Part shown: positions 31,040 through 40,013 of the stretch, piece after piece
Numbering within the stretch: position 1 is the stretch's first letter
How the letters are laid out: each line of letters begins with the position of its first letter
Source of the DNA: Paraburkholderia largidicola
GTDB taxonomy: Bacteria; Pseudomonadota; Gammaproteobacteria; Burkholderiales; Burkholderiaceae
Assembly: GCF_013426895.1 (NCBI RefSeq)
Contig: NZ_AP023175.1
Location: forward strand, 868,001 to 932,000
DNA: 64,000 bases
Reading direction: 5' to 3'
Program-made: the position numbers and the translations under genes
The notes under the pieces: model-generated
Seen by the model: the letters and a program-made list of their open reading frames with translations, nothing else
Databases searched by the model: none
What the model was told of the DNA's origin: nothing

Positions 31040-34000
31040 ATGAACATCTCAAAGTTTTTCATCGACAGGCCGATTTTTGCGGCCGTGCTGTCGGTGGTGA
31101 TTCTTCTCGCAGGCGTGATCGCGCTGACGAAATTGCCGACGGCGGAATATCCCGAAGTCGTGCCGCCTTCCGTCGTGGTCCGCGCGCAGTATCCGGGCGC
31201 GAACCCGAAAGTGATCGCGGAAACTGTCGCGTCGCCCATCGAGGAACAGATCAACGGCGTCGAGAATATGCTGTACATGCAGTCGCAGGCCAACAGCGAC
31301 GGCAACATGACGACGACGGTTACGTTCAAGCTCGGCACCGACCCGGACAAGGCGCAGCAACTCGTGCAGAACCGGGTATCGCAGGCGATGCCCCGCTTGC
31401 CCGAGGACGTCCAGCGGCTTGGCGTGACGACCGTCAAGTCGTCCCCCACGCTCACCATGGGCGTCAATCTCGTCTCGCCGAACGACCGTTACGACCTGAC
31501 GTATCTGCGCAACTACGCGCTCATCAATATCAAGGACCGCTTCGCGCAGGTGCCGGGCGTCGGCGAAGTCGTGCTGTGGGGTTCGGGCGACTATTCGATG
31601 CGCGTGTGGCTCGACCCGACCAAGGTCGCCCGCCAGAACCTGACGGCCACCGACGTCGTGAAGGCGATACGCGAGCAGAACGTGCAGGTGGCGGCGGGCA
31701 TTGTCGGCGGCGCGCCGATGTCGACCAACATTCCGCTGCAACTGAGCGTCAACGCGCAAGGCCGCCTGAAAACGGAAGACGAGTTCCGCAGGATCATCCT
31801 GAAGACGTCGCCCGATGGCGCGGTCACGCATCTGGGCGACGTGGCCCGCGTGGAGATGGGCGCATCCGATTACGCGCTGCGCGCGGGTATCGACGGAAAG
31901 AAGGCCGTTCAGATCATCCTCTTCCAGCAGCCCAATGCGAACTCGCTGCAGATTTCGGACGATATCCGGCGTCTCACCGCCGAAATGCAGAAGGACATGC
32001 CCGAAGGCGTCAAAGCCGAGATCGTCTACGACCCGACGCAGTTCGTGCGCGAAAGTATCGATGCCGTGGTGCACACGCTGTTCGAGGCCATTTTCCTCGT
32101 GGTGGTCGTGGTCATCGTGTTTCTGCAGACCTGGCGCGCTTCGCTGATACCGCTGCTCGCGGTGCCCGTGTCGATTGTCGGCACGTTCTCGCTGATGCTC
32201 GCGTTCGGCTTCACGATCAACGCGCTCTCACTGTTCGGCATGGTGCTGGCCATCGGTATCGTGGTCGACGACGCGATCGTCGTGGTCGAGAACGTCGAGC
32301 GCAATATCGCGGCGGGCCTCACGCCGCTCGAAGCATCGTATGAGGCGATGCGCGAGGTGAGCGGCCCGATCATCGCGATCGCGCTCACGCTGGTCGCCGT
32401 GTTCGTTCCGCTCGCGTTCATGTCGGGGCTCACGGGCCAGTTCTACAAACAGTTCGCGATGACGATCGCGATTTCCACCGTCATCTCGGCGTTCAACTCG
32501 CTCACGCTGTCGCCTGCACTGTCGGCGTTGCTGCTGAAGGATCATCACGCGCCGAAGGACTGGCTCACGCGCGCCATGGACCGCCTCTTCGGACCGTTTT
32601 TCAACCTCTTCAACAAGCTGTTCAATCGCGGTTCCGATGCGTACGGCAAGGGTGTCGGCGGCATCATCAACCGCAAGCTCGCGATGATGGCCGTGTATGC
32701 CGTGCTGCTGGGCGGCACGTTGCTGTTGGGCAAGATCGTGCCGGGCGGCTTCGTCCCCGCGCAGGACAAGGACTATTTCGTCAGCATCCTGCAACTGCCC
32801 GCAGGCGCATCGCTCGATCGCACCGAGAAAGTCGTGAACGAAATGGGCGATATCGCGCGACAGCAGCCGGGCGTCAAACACACGACGGAATTCCCGGGAC
32901 TGTCGGTGACGGGCCTGATGAATTCGTCGAGCAGCGGCCTGGTGTTCTCCGTGACCAATCCGTCGAAGGAGCGCGGCAAAGGCGAAAAGGCAGCCGACAT
33001 CGTCGGCGGACTGAACACGAAATATGCGGGCATCAAGGACGCGGCCATCGCCACGTTCCCGCCGCCGCCCGTTCAGGGTCTCGGCACGATCGGCGGATTC
33101 AAGCTGCAGATCGAAGACCGCGGCGCGCTGGGCTACGAAGCCTTGAACAAGGCCACGCAAGCGTTCCTCGCCGCGGCTGCGAAAGCGCCCGAACTCGGCC
33201 CGTCGTTCTCGAGCTATCAGATCAACGTGCCGCAGCTAAACGTCGAACTGGACCGCGAGAAGGCAAAGCAACTCGGTGTCTCCGTGACGGATGTGTTCGA
33301 CACGATGCAGATCTATCTCGGCTCGCTGTACGTGAACGACTTCAACAAGTTCGGCCGTGTGTATCAGGTTCGGGCGCAGGCCGACGCGCCGTTCCGCGCG
33401 ACGGCGGACAGCATCCTGCAACTGAAGACGCGCAACGACAAGGGCGAGATGGTGCCGCTGTCGTCGCTCGTCAAAGTGACGCCGACTTACGGTCCGGAAA
33501 TGGTGGTGCGCTACAACGGCTATCTCGCCGCCGACATCAACGGCGGTCCCGCGCCGGGCTACTCGTCGGGCCAGGCGATGGCAGCCGTCGAGCGCATCGC
33601 GGCGCAGACCTTGCCGCGCGGCATCCGTTTCGAATGGACCGATCTCACGTATCAGCAGATCCTGACGGGCAATACAGCGTTCTGGGTCTTTCCGATCAGC
33701 GTGCTGCTGGTGTTTCTCGTGCTGGCCGCGATGTACGAAAGCCTGACCCTGCCGCTCGCGATCCTGCTGATCGTGCCGATGAGCATTCTGTCCGCGCTGT
33801 TCGGCGTGTGGCTCACGCGCGGCGACAACAACATCTTCACGCAGATCGGCCTGATGGTGCTGGTCGGGTTGTCGGCGAAGAACGCGATTCTGATCGTCGA
33901 GTTCGCGCGAGAGCTGGAAATTCAGGGCCGTTCCATCGTACAGGCGGCTATCGAAGCATGTCGTCTGCGCCTGCGTCCGATTCTGATGACGTCGATCGCT

Positions 34001-34297
34001 TTCATCATGGGCGTGGTGCCGCTCGTCATCTCGACGGGCGCCGGCTCGGAGATGCGTCGCGCGATGGGCATTGCCGTGTTCTTCGGGATGCTGGGCGTCA
34101 CCTTCTTCGGTCTGCTGCTGACGCCCGTGTTCTACGTGCTGCTGCGCAAGCTCTCGGGCGGCAAGCGGCTCAGGGACAAGCACGGCCGCCGTCCGCACAT
34201 TCATGGCCCGGACGAGCACGACAGCGCTGAACATGGCGCAAGCCGCACGCCGGCTGCAGCGGAGACGAAGGTCCGCGAACCGGCCTTGCAGGATTAA
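31040..34297 (+). CDS. RND multidrug efflux permease (HAE-1 family)
   Basis: A 1085-residue proton-driven exporter of the AcrB/MexB/MexF family, about 30-40 residues longer than AcrB. It opens with MNISKFFIDRPIFAAVLSVV and has twelve helices and two large periplasmic loops. The proton-relay Asp pair is in AIGIVVDDAIVVVENVERN (TM4), and GLSAKNAILIVEFAREL marks TM10-11. The extra length is a charged, His-rich C-terminal tail (HGRRPHIHGPDEHDSAEHG) facing the cytosol. Family members export antibiotics, solvents and dyes. Closest resemblance is to the MexEF/BpeEF side, but the substrate range is not predictable. Confidence 0.96.
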   Translation: MNISKFFIDRPIFAAVLSVVILLAGVIALTKLPTAEYPEVVPPSVVVRAQYPGANPKVIAETVASPIEEQINGVENMLYMQSQANSDGNMTTTVTFKLGTDPDKAQQLVQNRVSQAMPRLPEDVQRLGVTTVKSSPTLTMGVNLVSPNDRYDLTYLRNYALINIKDRFAQVPGVGEVVLWGSGDYSMRVWLDPTKVARQNLTATDVVKAIREQNVQVAAGIVGGAPMSTNIPLQLSVNAQGRLKTEDEFRRIILKTSPDGAVTHLGDVARVEMGASDYALRAGIDGKKAVQIILFQQPNANSLQISDDIRRLTAEMQKDMPEGVKAEIVYDPTQFVRESIDAVVHTLFEAIFLVVVVVIVFLQTWRASLIPLLAVPVSIVGTFSLMLAFGFTINALSLFGMVLAIGIVVDDAIVVVENVERNIAAGLTPLEASYEAMREVSGPIIAIALTLVAVFVPLAFMSGLTGQFYKQFAMTIAISTVISAFNSLTLSPALSALLLKDHHAPKDWLTRAMDRLFGPFFNLFNKLFNRGSDAYGKGVGGIINRKLAMMAVYAVLLGGTLLLGKIVPGGFVPAQDKDYFVSILQLPAGASLDRTEKVVNEMGDIARQQPGVKHTTEFPGLSVTGLMNSSSSGLVFSVTNPSKERGKGEKAADIVGGLNTKYAGIKDAAIATFPPPPVQGLGTIGGFKLQIEDRGALGYEALNKATQAFLAAAAKAPELGPSFSSYQINVPQLNVELDREKAKQLGVSVTDVFDTMQIYLGSLYVNDFNKFGRVYQVRAQADAPFRATADSILQLKTRNDKGEMVPLSSLVKVTPTYGPEMVVRYNGYLAADINGGPAPGYSSGQAMAAVERIAAQTLPRGIRFEWTDLTYQQILTGNTAFWVFPISVLLVFLVLAAMYESLTLPLAILLIVPMSILSALFGVWLTRGDNNIFTQIGLMVLVGLSAKNAILIVEFARELEIQGRSIVQAAIEACRLRLRPILMTSIAFIMGVVPLVISTGAGSEMRRAMGIAVFFGMLGVTFFGLLLTPVFYVLLRKLSGGKRLRDKHGRRPHIHGPDEHDSAEHGASRTPAAAETKVREPALQD

Positions 34298-34308
34298 GGA
34301 GCATCATC

Positions 34309-35853
34309 ATGAGAAGCACATTCTGGAAACGGGGTTTTACGGGTTCGCTGCTGCTCGGCGCGCTGCTGGTTGTCGCCGGCTGCTCGCTGGCGCCGACCTA
34401 CGACGTGCCCGCGACGCCCGGCGTCAGCGGCGCCTTCAAGGAAGCGCCGCAGGAATCGCTTGCGGGCGAAGCACTGGGCGCCTGGAAGACCGCGCAGCCC
34501 GCCGAAAACATGGCCCGAGGCGAGTGGTGGAAAGTATTCGGCGACGCGAAGCTCGATGAACTCGAACAGCAGGCGCACGATGCCAATCAGAATCTGAAGG
34601 CGGCTGCCGCACGCGTGAAGGAAGCGCGCGCACTGAACCAGGCGGCACGCGCGGGCCTGTTCCCGACGCTCGATGCGGGCTTTGGCCCGACGCGGCAACA
34701 GGTGTCGGCGGCATCGGTGTTCGAGCCCGACGGCACGAATGTGCCGCAGCAAACCCTCTGGCGCGCGCAGGTAAGCGCATCGTACGAGGTCGATCTGTTT
34801 GGCCGCGTCGCGTCGAGCGTCGATGCTGCCAGGGCCGATGCGAAACAAAGCGAAGCGCTCTATCGTTCCGTGCTGCTGACGCTCCAGGCGGATGTCGCGC
34901 AACACTACTTTGCGTTGCGCGAGCTGGATGCGGAAGCGCAGGTGTTCGCGCAGGCGGTGTCGCTGCGCGAACAGGCGTTGAAACTCGTGCAGCGTCGCTA
35001 TGCGGAGGGCGACGTCACGGAACTCGATCTGCAACGCGCGCAAGCCGAGCTTGCGTCGGCGAAGTCCGACGCGATGACGGTCCAGCGCCTTCGCGCCTCT
35101 TCCGAGCACAGCCTCGCGGTTCTGCTCGGCCACGCACCCGCCGAATTTTCGATGGCGGTCAATCCGCTCGAACCCGTCAATTTGCGGATTCCGCCCGGCC
35201 TGCCTTCGTCGCTACTGGAGCGTCGTCCGGATATCGCCGCCGCCGAGCGCGGCATGGCGGCTGCCAATGCGCGCATCGGCATTGCGAAGGCGGCCTTCTT
35301 TCCGTCGCTGACGTTGACGGGCACGGGAGGCTTCGAATCGGCGACGCTGGGCGATCTCTTCAAATGGAGCAGCCGCGCCTTTCTGCTGGGTCCGCTTGCA
35401 GGCACGGCCCTGAACGTGCCGATTTTCGACGGCGGCCGACGCAAGGGCAACCTGGCGAATGCGCGCGCTGTCTATGAAGAGGATGTGGCGAAGTATCGTC
35501 AGCAGGTTCTGGTTGCGTTTCAGGAAGTCGAAGACAACCTCTCCGACATGCGCATCCTCGAAACCCAGACGCGGACGAGGGCCGAGGCCGTCAACGCCTC
35601 GCAGCGCGCCGCCGATCTTTCCCGCAAGCAGTATGTGGAAGGCGCGGTGAACTATCTCGATGTGATCGACGCCGAGCGGACCGTTTTGCAAGCGAGACGC
35701 GCGTCCGTGCAGTTGCAGGGTGTGCAGGCCGCGTCGACGGTGAATCTGATCCGCGCGCTCGGCGGGGGTTGGGGGAATGTCATACCGCAGCCGGCCGTGC
35801 TGGGTGAAGCTGGGTCTCCAACCGCGACGCAAACGAAGGTCGCACAAAAGTAA
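34309..35853 (+). CDS. Outer-membrane efflux lipoprotein (NodT/OprM family)
   Basis: A 514-residue TolC-like channel protein. The signal peptide ends in a lipobox, VVAGC with Cys25, followed by SLAPTYDVP, as in OprM/OprN. The two OEP repeats each contain a coiled-coil hairpin (LKAAAARVKEARALNQAA; VAFQEVEDNLSDMRILETQ). PGLPSSLLERRPDIAAAERGM and LTGTGGFES are hallmark family motifs. It completes the tripartite efflux system with the adaptor and permease. The ribosome site AAGGAG lies just 8 nt upstream. Confidence 0.95.
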   Translation: MRSTFWKRGFTGSLLLGALLVVAGCSLAPTYDVPATPGVSGAFKEAPQESLAGEALGAWKTAQPAENMARGEWWKVFGDAKLDELEQQAHDANQNLKAAAARVKEARALNQAARAGLFPTLDAGFGPTRQQVSAASVFEPDGTNVPQQTLWRAQVSASYEVDLFGRVASSVDAARADAKQSEALYRSVLLTLQADVAQHYFALRELDAEAQVFAQAVSLREQALKLVQRRYAEGDVTELDLQRAQAELASAKSDAMTVQRLRASSEHSLAVLLGHAPAEFSMAVNPLEPVNLRIPPGLPSSLLERRPDIAAAERGMAAANARIGIAKAAFFPSLTLTGTGGFESATLGDLFKWSSRAFLLGPLAGTALNVPIFDGGRRKGNLANARAVYEEDVAKYRQQVLVAFQEVEDNLSDMRILETQTRTRAEAVNASQRAADLSRKQYVEGAVNYLDVIDAERTVLQARRASVQLQGVQAASTVNLIRALGGGWGNVIPQPAVLGEAGSPTATQTKVAQK

Positions 35854-35958
35854 CGCTCCACGATGACAACGGTGAATAGGCTTTCGCGCCGCACGCATCA
35901 ATCCGGACGGAAAAGCAAGGTCGGTGTCGTAACGGTGCAGACCCGTGTGACGCGACGG

Positions 35959-36244
35959 CCTACACACAGTTTGCCACCTGGGCGGCAGCAGCGATTCGCT
36001 GCCGCGAGCCCATGTACGAGTATTTGAAGTGGGTGAGGCGTTGATTCGAAGCGTTGGCAACGAGCATCAACCAGGGCGCTGCCGTGTGAAGCGTGGGGAC
36101 GTTGGGGGCCCGTGGATAGGAACACGGGCTGGCGGTGTGAGCCGCTTTCTTTTGCCTACTTTTCTTTGCGGCGGCAAAGAAAAGTAGGTGCCGCCCCGCA
36201 CAGGGGCAACGCGTGAAGCACGCTAACAAAACGCGGATGCCAGC
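35959..36244 (+). repeat. Dispersed intergenic repeat, copy A
   Basis: A 286-bp element in the 525-bp gap between the efflux operon and the next LysR gene. It begins with a 28-bp segment (35959-35986) found exactly at both other copies. Near its right end is a perfect hairpin, CCTACTTTTCTTTGC / loop GGCG / complement, at 36155-36188. The last about 100 bp (from GGCGGTGTGAGCC to ATGCCAGC) are almost identical in all copies, while the middle differs. Open frames across it are not genes. The rest of the gap, to 36378, includes AAAGCAACAGCAAAAAC-type low-complexity sequence and nothing else recognisable. Confidence 0.9.
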
Positions 36245-36378
36245 AAAAGCAACAGCAACAGCAAAAACAAAAGCGAAAGACTAACGGCGTCCGCGCAGGA
36301 CAAAACTCAACCGCCCCGGCCGCCACGCGCCCCTCAAATCCTCAACAAACCCTCTAGTTGAAGAGCAAACAACCCCCC

Positions 36379-37290
36379 CTAACGCCCCTCCCGCTGCAAC
36401 GTCTCCGCAAGATGATTAACGACGGCGCGCGTTTTCGCCGCCATCTTCTGCCCGAGCGAGATAATCGCGTGCACAGGAGGCCCATCCACATCGGCACCCG
36501 GCAGCAGATGAACGAGCCGCCCCGCCTCAACATACGGAAGCGCCACGCGATCAAGAATCTGCGCGATGCCGAAACCAGCAACAGCTGCTTCGACGAGCGC
36601 CTGTCCGTCTGCAAGCACCAGCACCGGCTGCGGCGAATACTCGCGCACAGCCTCACCATCCTGCACCGTCCACGCACGCAAACGTCCCGAAGGCCCCCGA
36701 AACACGATCGCATCGTGAGCAGCAAGCGCGCCTACATCGTGAATCTCGCCGCGACGCGCAAGATACTCAGGCGAGGCATAAAGCCCGAGCCGCAGATCGC
36801 ACAGCTTGCGCACCGTCAACTCGCTATCGTCGGGCAACGCACCGATACGCACGACGACATCCCAGCCTTCTCCGATAGGGTCCGACATCCGGTCGGTGAG
36901 CGCCACTTCGAGCGTGATCTTTGGATGCTTGTCGCGCAGTTGAATGAAGCTGGGAAGCAGCAGCCGGCCGAACCCCGCAGGCAGATCGATCTTGACGCGC
37001 CCCGCCGGTTCCGAGCGTCGCGACGCGAGTTGCTGTTCCGCTTCGCGCAGACCATCGAGCGCCTGTTGCGCGGCCTGTAGATAGGTCTCGCCATCTTCGG
37101 TGAGGCGGACTGCGCGCGTCGTACGCTGGAACAGCTTCGTGCCGAGCCGCGCTTCGAGGCGCTGCACCGCCTTCCCGACATTCGACTTGCTGCTGCCTAT
37201 CTCTTCGGCCGCGCGGGTGAAACTGCCACTCTGCGCGACCGCAACGAAGACCGCGATCTCATTGATCGGTGCATCTGCGCGTTCGTTCAT
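36379..37290 (-). CDS. LysR family transcriptional regulator
   Basis: A 303-residue LysR protein. The N-terminal winged helix (INEIAVFVAVAQSGSFTRAA; GSSKSNVGKAVQRLEARLG; LFQRTTRAVRLTEDG) is clear and the effector domain follows. It resembles the CrgA-like group that regulates nearby exporters and detoxification enzymes. ATG 37290 opens the HTH domain; the frame continues to 37329 without need. It lies 87 nt downstream of the DHA2 transporter on the same strand, so the two may be cotranscribed; the divergent GST gene is another possible target. Confidence 0.92.
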   Translation of the reverse strand: MNERADAPINEIAVFVAVAQSGSFTRAAEEIGSSKSNVGKAVQRLEARLGTKLFQRTTRAVRLTEDGETYLQAAQQALDGLREAEQQLASRRSEPAGRVKIDLPAGFGRLLLPSFIQLRDKHPKITLEVALTDRMSDPIGEGWDVVVRIGALPDDSELTVRKLCDLRLGLYASPEYLARRGEIHDVGALAAHDAIVFRGPSGRLRAWTVQDGEAVREYSPQPVLVLADGQALVEAAVAGFGIAQILDRVALPYVEAGRLVHLLPGADVDGPPVHAIISLGQKMAAKTRAVVNHLAETLQREGR

Positions 37291-37377
37291 TTGACGATCG
37301 ATTGGCGTGGAATCGAGGGGTTCGGCCACTTTAGCAGTTCCCTTGCGTTTGCGCGTCAGACAGCCGCGTGGTTCACG

Positions 37378-38952
37378 CTATGCGTCCACGGTGGCTTTCA
37401 TCTGCTTTGCCCGCGCCTGCGCGTCGGGTTCGTCATCCTGGCCGGGCGTGCGACGGAGGAACGCAAACGTCGCCACGGCGGATAGCAGCGTGATGACGAT
37501 CAGCACATGCAAAAGGCGCGTGAATGCATCCGCGTAACTCATCGAGAGTGCGTGACGGCTGGCTTCCGGAAGAATCGCCGCCGCATGGATCATGTCGCCG
37601 GCAACGACGCGTTGGGCCGCTTCCGCGATTCGTGCGCCGACTCCAGCGTCCGTATCCGGTACGACGTGCATCAGGCTCGTGTGCGCCAACGCCGCAAGAA
37701 TCGCCGTCGCGATCGCGAGTGCAATGCCTTCGCCTGCCACGCGCGTCGTGCTGAAAATGCCGGCTGCCATGCCTGCACGCTCTTTGGGAACGACGCTGAC
37801 GGACAGGCCATCCATCAGCCCCCACGGCATGCCCGCGCCGATGCCGATCACGAGCATCGGCATCACCAGCGCGGCCTTCGCTCCACTGAAATCGATGAGG
37901 CTCAGCCAGTAGAGTCCCGCCGCGGCGATCAGAAAGCCGATGCCGGACAGCACGCCCGCGGATACCCATCGCGTGAACGACGCGACGAGCAGCGGCACCA
38001 CCAGCATCGGCGCCGACAGCGCGATCATCAGCACGCCCGCGTCGATTTCACTGAGCCCTTCCGCGCCGATGAAACGCAGCGGCAACATCACGACGAGCAC
38101 GATATAGCAGTAGCACGTCCCCACCGGCAGAATCTGCACGCCGACGAATCGCGGATAGCGAAACAGACTCAGTTCCAGCATCGGCCGCTTCACGCTGGTC
38201 TCGATCACGATGAAGGCGACGAGGAAAGCGGCGGAAGCGATCAGCAGCATGACGACGGGCGCACTGCCCCAGCCGCTCGCCGGAGCCTGAATCACGCCGG
38301 ACGTAAACAGAACGAGCGTCGCCGTGAAAGTGATCGTGCCGGGATAGTCGAGGCCCGTCGCGCCTGGGTCGCGCGTCTCGCGCATCCGCGGCACGCCGAA
38401 CATGAACGCAAGCGTGCCGATCGCCGCGATGACCATGAAAATGGAACGCCAGCCGAAGTGCTCGATCAACACACCCGCCATCAACGGCCCGAACGCGAGG
38501 CCGATACCGAAGCTCGTGCCAAGCAGGCTGAACGCGCGCGTGCGTGCATGTCCATCGAACTCCTGAGCAAGGGAAGCCGCGCCGCTCGACAGCGACGCGG
38601 CCGCGACCACACCTTGTGCTCCGCGCAGCACGTCGAGCCACAACACCGATGGCGCGAAGCTCATCGCCGCCGACGTCAGCACGAAGCCGCCGAGTCCGAA
38701 CGCAAACAGCTTCTTCCGGCCGAACTGGTCGGCCAGCGCGCCCGCCGCCATCAGCAGGCTGCCGAACGTCAACATGAACGCATTCGTGATCCAGGTCAGC
38801 GATGTGGCCGTTCCGCCGAGATCGCGACCGATGGCGGGCGTCGCGACAGCGCCCCCGGAAAAAGACAATGGCAAGACTAACGCGGCGAGGCAGACGGCTG
38901 ACAGAATCAGCAGCTTGTTGCCCTCCGCGCCGTTGGACGATGGCGTGTGCAT
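37378..38952 (-). CDS. DHA2-family (14-helix) MFS drug transporter
   Basis: A 524-residue drug:H+ antiporter-like protein of the EmrB/QacA class. About 14 hydrophobic segments are visible. LADQFGRKKLFAFGLGGFV is the loop 2-3 motif, and the TM5 motif C is GTSFGIGLAFGPLMAGVL. It probably exports hydrophobic toxic compounds. ATG 38952 is used; an in-frame ATG-type start further up (39003) is possible, and neither has a strong ribosome site. It is divergent from the glutathione S-transferase gene, a pairing often seen in detoxification modules. Confidence 0.9.
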   Translation of the reverse strand: MHTPSSNGAEGNKLLILSAVCLAALVLPLSFSGGAVATPAIGRDLGGTATSLTWITNAFMLTFGSLLMAAGALADQFGRKKLFAFGLGGFVLTSAAMSFAPSVLWLDVLRGAQGVVAAASLSSGAASLAQEFDGHARTRAFSLLGTSFGIGLAFGPLMAGVLIEHFGWRSIFMVIAAIGTLAFMFGVPRMRETRDPGATGLDYPGTITFTATLVLFTSGVIQAPASGWGSAPVVMLLIASAAFLVAFIVIETSVKRPMLELSLFRYPRFVGVQILPVGTCYCYIVLVVMLPLRFIGAEGLSEIDAGVLMIALSAPMLVVPLLVASFTRWVSAGVLSGIGFLIAAAGLYWLSLIDFSGAKAALVMPMLVIGIGAGMPWGLMDGLSVSVVPKERAGMAAGIFSTTRVAGEGIALAIATAILAALAHTSLMHVVPDTDAGVGARIAEAAQRVVAGDMIHAAAILPEASRHALSMSYADAFTRLLHVLIVITLLSAVATFAFLRRTPGQDDEPDAQARAKQMKATVDA

Positions 38953-39266
38953 GATCGGGAGAGAGGCAGTGACAGGAGAGGAGCCGCCGATGCAAAGCTG
39001 CATCGCGGCTGAAAGACAGGGGCCCGATTATGCAGCCCGATACTCACCCGATAAACAACCGCGCGGTATTCAGTGCGTCTCCCATGACGCGACAATCGAA
39101 GTACGCATATGCCCCTGCCCGATTGTCGCTTGCGAAGCGACTCAGCGACGCTCCTTCCCCCGTTTATCGCATCGCCGAAACTGCCCATACTTCGCTGCAA
39201 CGGTGCCGGCAACGGCGCCCCAACGAACCCGACCCTGACCGGTCCGCCCTACAAGGAATGACGACC
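38953..39266. other. Divergent intergenic region between transporter and GST
   Basis: A 314-bp control region between two divergent genes. A frame in the GST direction is open from 39030 but lacks protein-like character until 39258. CAAGGAATG just before the GST start is the only clear signal, with AAGGA well spaced for ATG 39267. I see no strong palindrome. Confidence 0.5.
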
Positions 39267-39908
39267 ATGAAGCTCTACATCGCCAAAGCAACCTGCTCGC
39301 TCGCCGTCCAGCTCGTCGCCAACGAACTCGGCCTCGCGCCGGAACTCGTGCACTTCGACGTGTTCGGCAAGTCCACGTCGAACGGTTCGACGTTCGCCGA
39401 CGTCAACGCGTTGCTCTATGTGCCCGCGCTCGAACTCGACAATGAAAGCAAGGACGTCCTGACGGAAACGGTCGTGATCGCGTCGTATCTGGCGGACCAG
39501 CATCCCGCCTCCGATCTGATTCCGCAACGCGGGACGATCGAGCGCGTGCGCATGGATCAACTGCTGACGTTCGTCGCAACGGAGATCGCGCAAAAGCACA
39601 TTCCGCTGATGCGCAAACTGATGACGCCGGAGGGCATCGAGTTCCATACGAACAAGCTGCTGTCGGCCTACGCCGCGCTCGACCAGCGTCTCGCCGATGG
39701 ACGCCCGTATCTGACGGGCGAGCAGTTCACCGTCGCCGATGCCTACGTGTGGGCAACGATGTGGCATGAGCGTTCGGGTGTGAAACTCGACCATCTGAAG
39801 AACCTGATGGCCTACGTGGCGCGCGTCGAAGCTCGCCCGTCTGCGCAGAAGGCACTGGGCGACGAAGCGGCCGTCGTTGCGCGTCATGAAGAACGGCTCG
39901 CGGCTTAA
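39267..39908 (+). CDS. Glutathione S-transferase family protein
   Basis: A 213-residue two-domain GST. The thioredoxin-like N-terminal domain opens with MKLYIAKATCSLAVQLVANE; the Ser/Cys region near residue 10 would hold the glutathione thiol. The C-terminal helical domain includes YLTGEQFTVADAYVWATMW, the N-capping box and hydrophobic staple region of beta-class bacterial GSTs. ATG 39267 is preferred to the in-frame ATG at 39258 because of ribosome-site spacing. It likely conjugates or reduces electrophiles. It ends at a strong bidirectional terminator. Confidence 0.92.
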   Translation: MKLYIAKATCSLAVQLVANELGLAPELVHFDVFGKSTSNGSTFADVNALLYVPALELDNESKDVLTETVVIASYLADQHPASDLIPQRGTIERVRMDQLLTFVATEIAQKHIPLMRKLMTPEGIEFHTNKLLSAYAALDQRLADGRPYLTGEQFTVADAYVWATMWHERSGVKLDHLKNLMAYVARVEARPSAQKALGDEAAVVARHEERLAA

Positions 39909-39940
39909 CAGCCGTTAAGCAGCACGCCTTCAACTGCGCA

Positions 39941-39986
39941 AAAGCCACGCGGCCCGGAAGCATGGCTTCCTGAGCCGCGTGGTTTC
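39941..39986. terminator. Bidirectional intrinsic terminator
   Basis: CCACGCGGC (39945-39953) pairs with GCCGCGTGG (39974-39982). Inside is a second stem, GGAAGC-ATG-GCTTCC (39956-39970). The structure is flanked by an A-tract on the left and TTT on the right, so it works on both strands. It separates the converging GST and acetoacetate decarboxylase family genes. Confidence 0.9.
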
Positions 39987-40013
39987 ACTTCAATAGCGGC
40001 GTAATCGTCAATC

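Noticed and set aside
35898..36229. Short ORFs with AAAKKSRQKKAAHT-like translation across the repeat
   Set aside because: The same peptide arises in each copy of the dispersed repeat through its hairpin; it has no ribosome site and is better explained as non-coding repeat.
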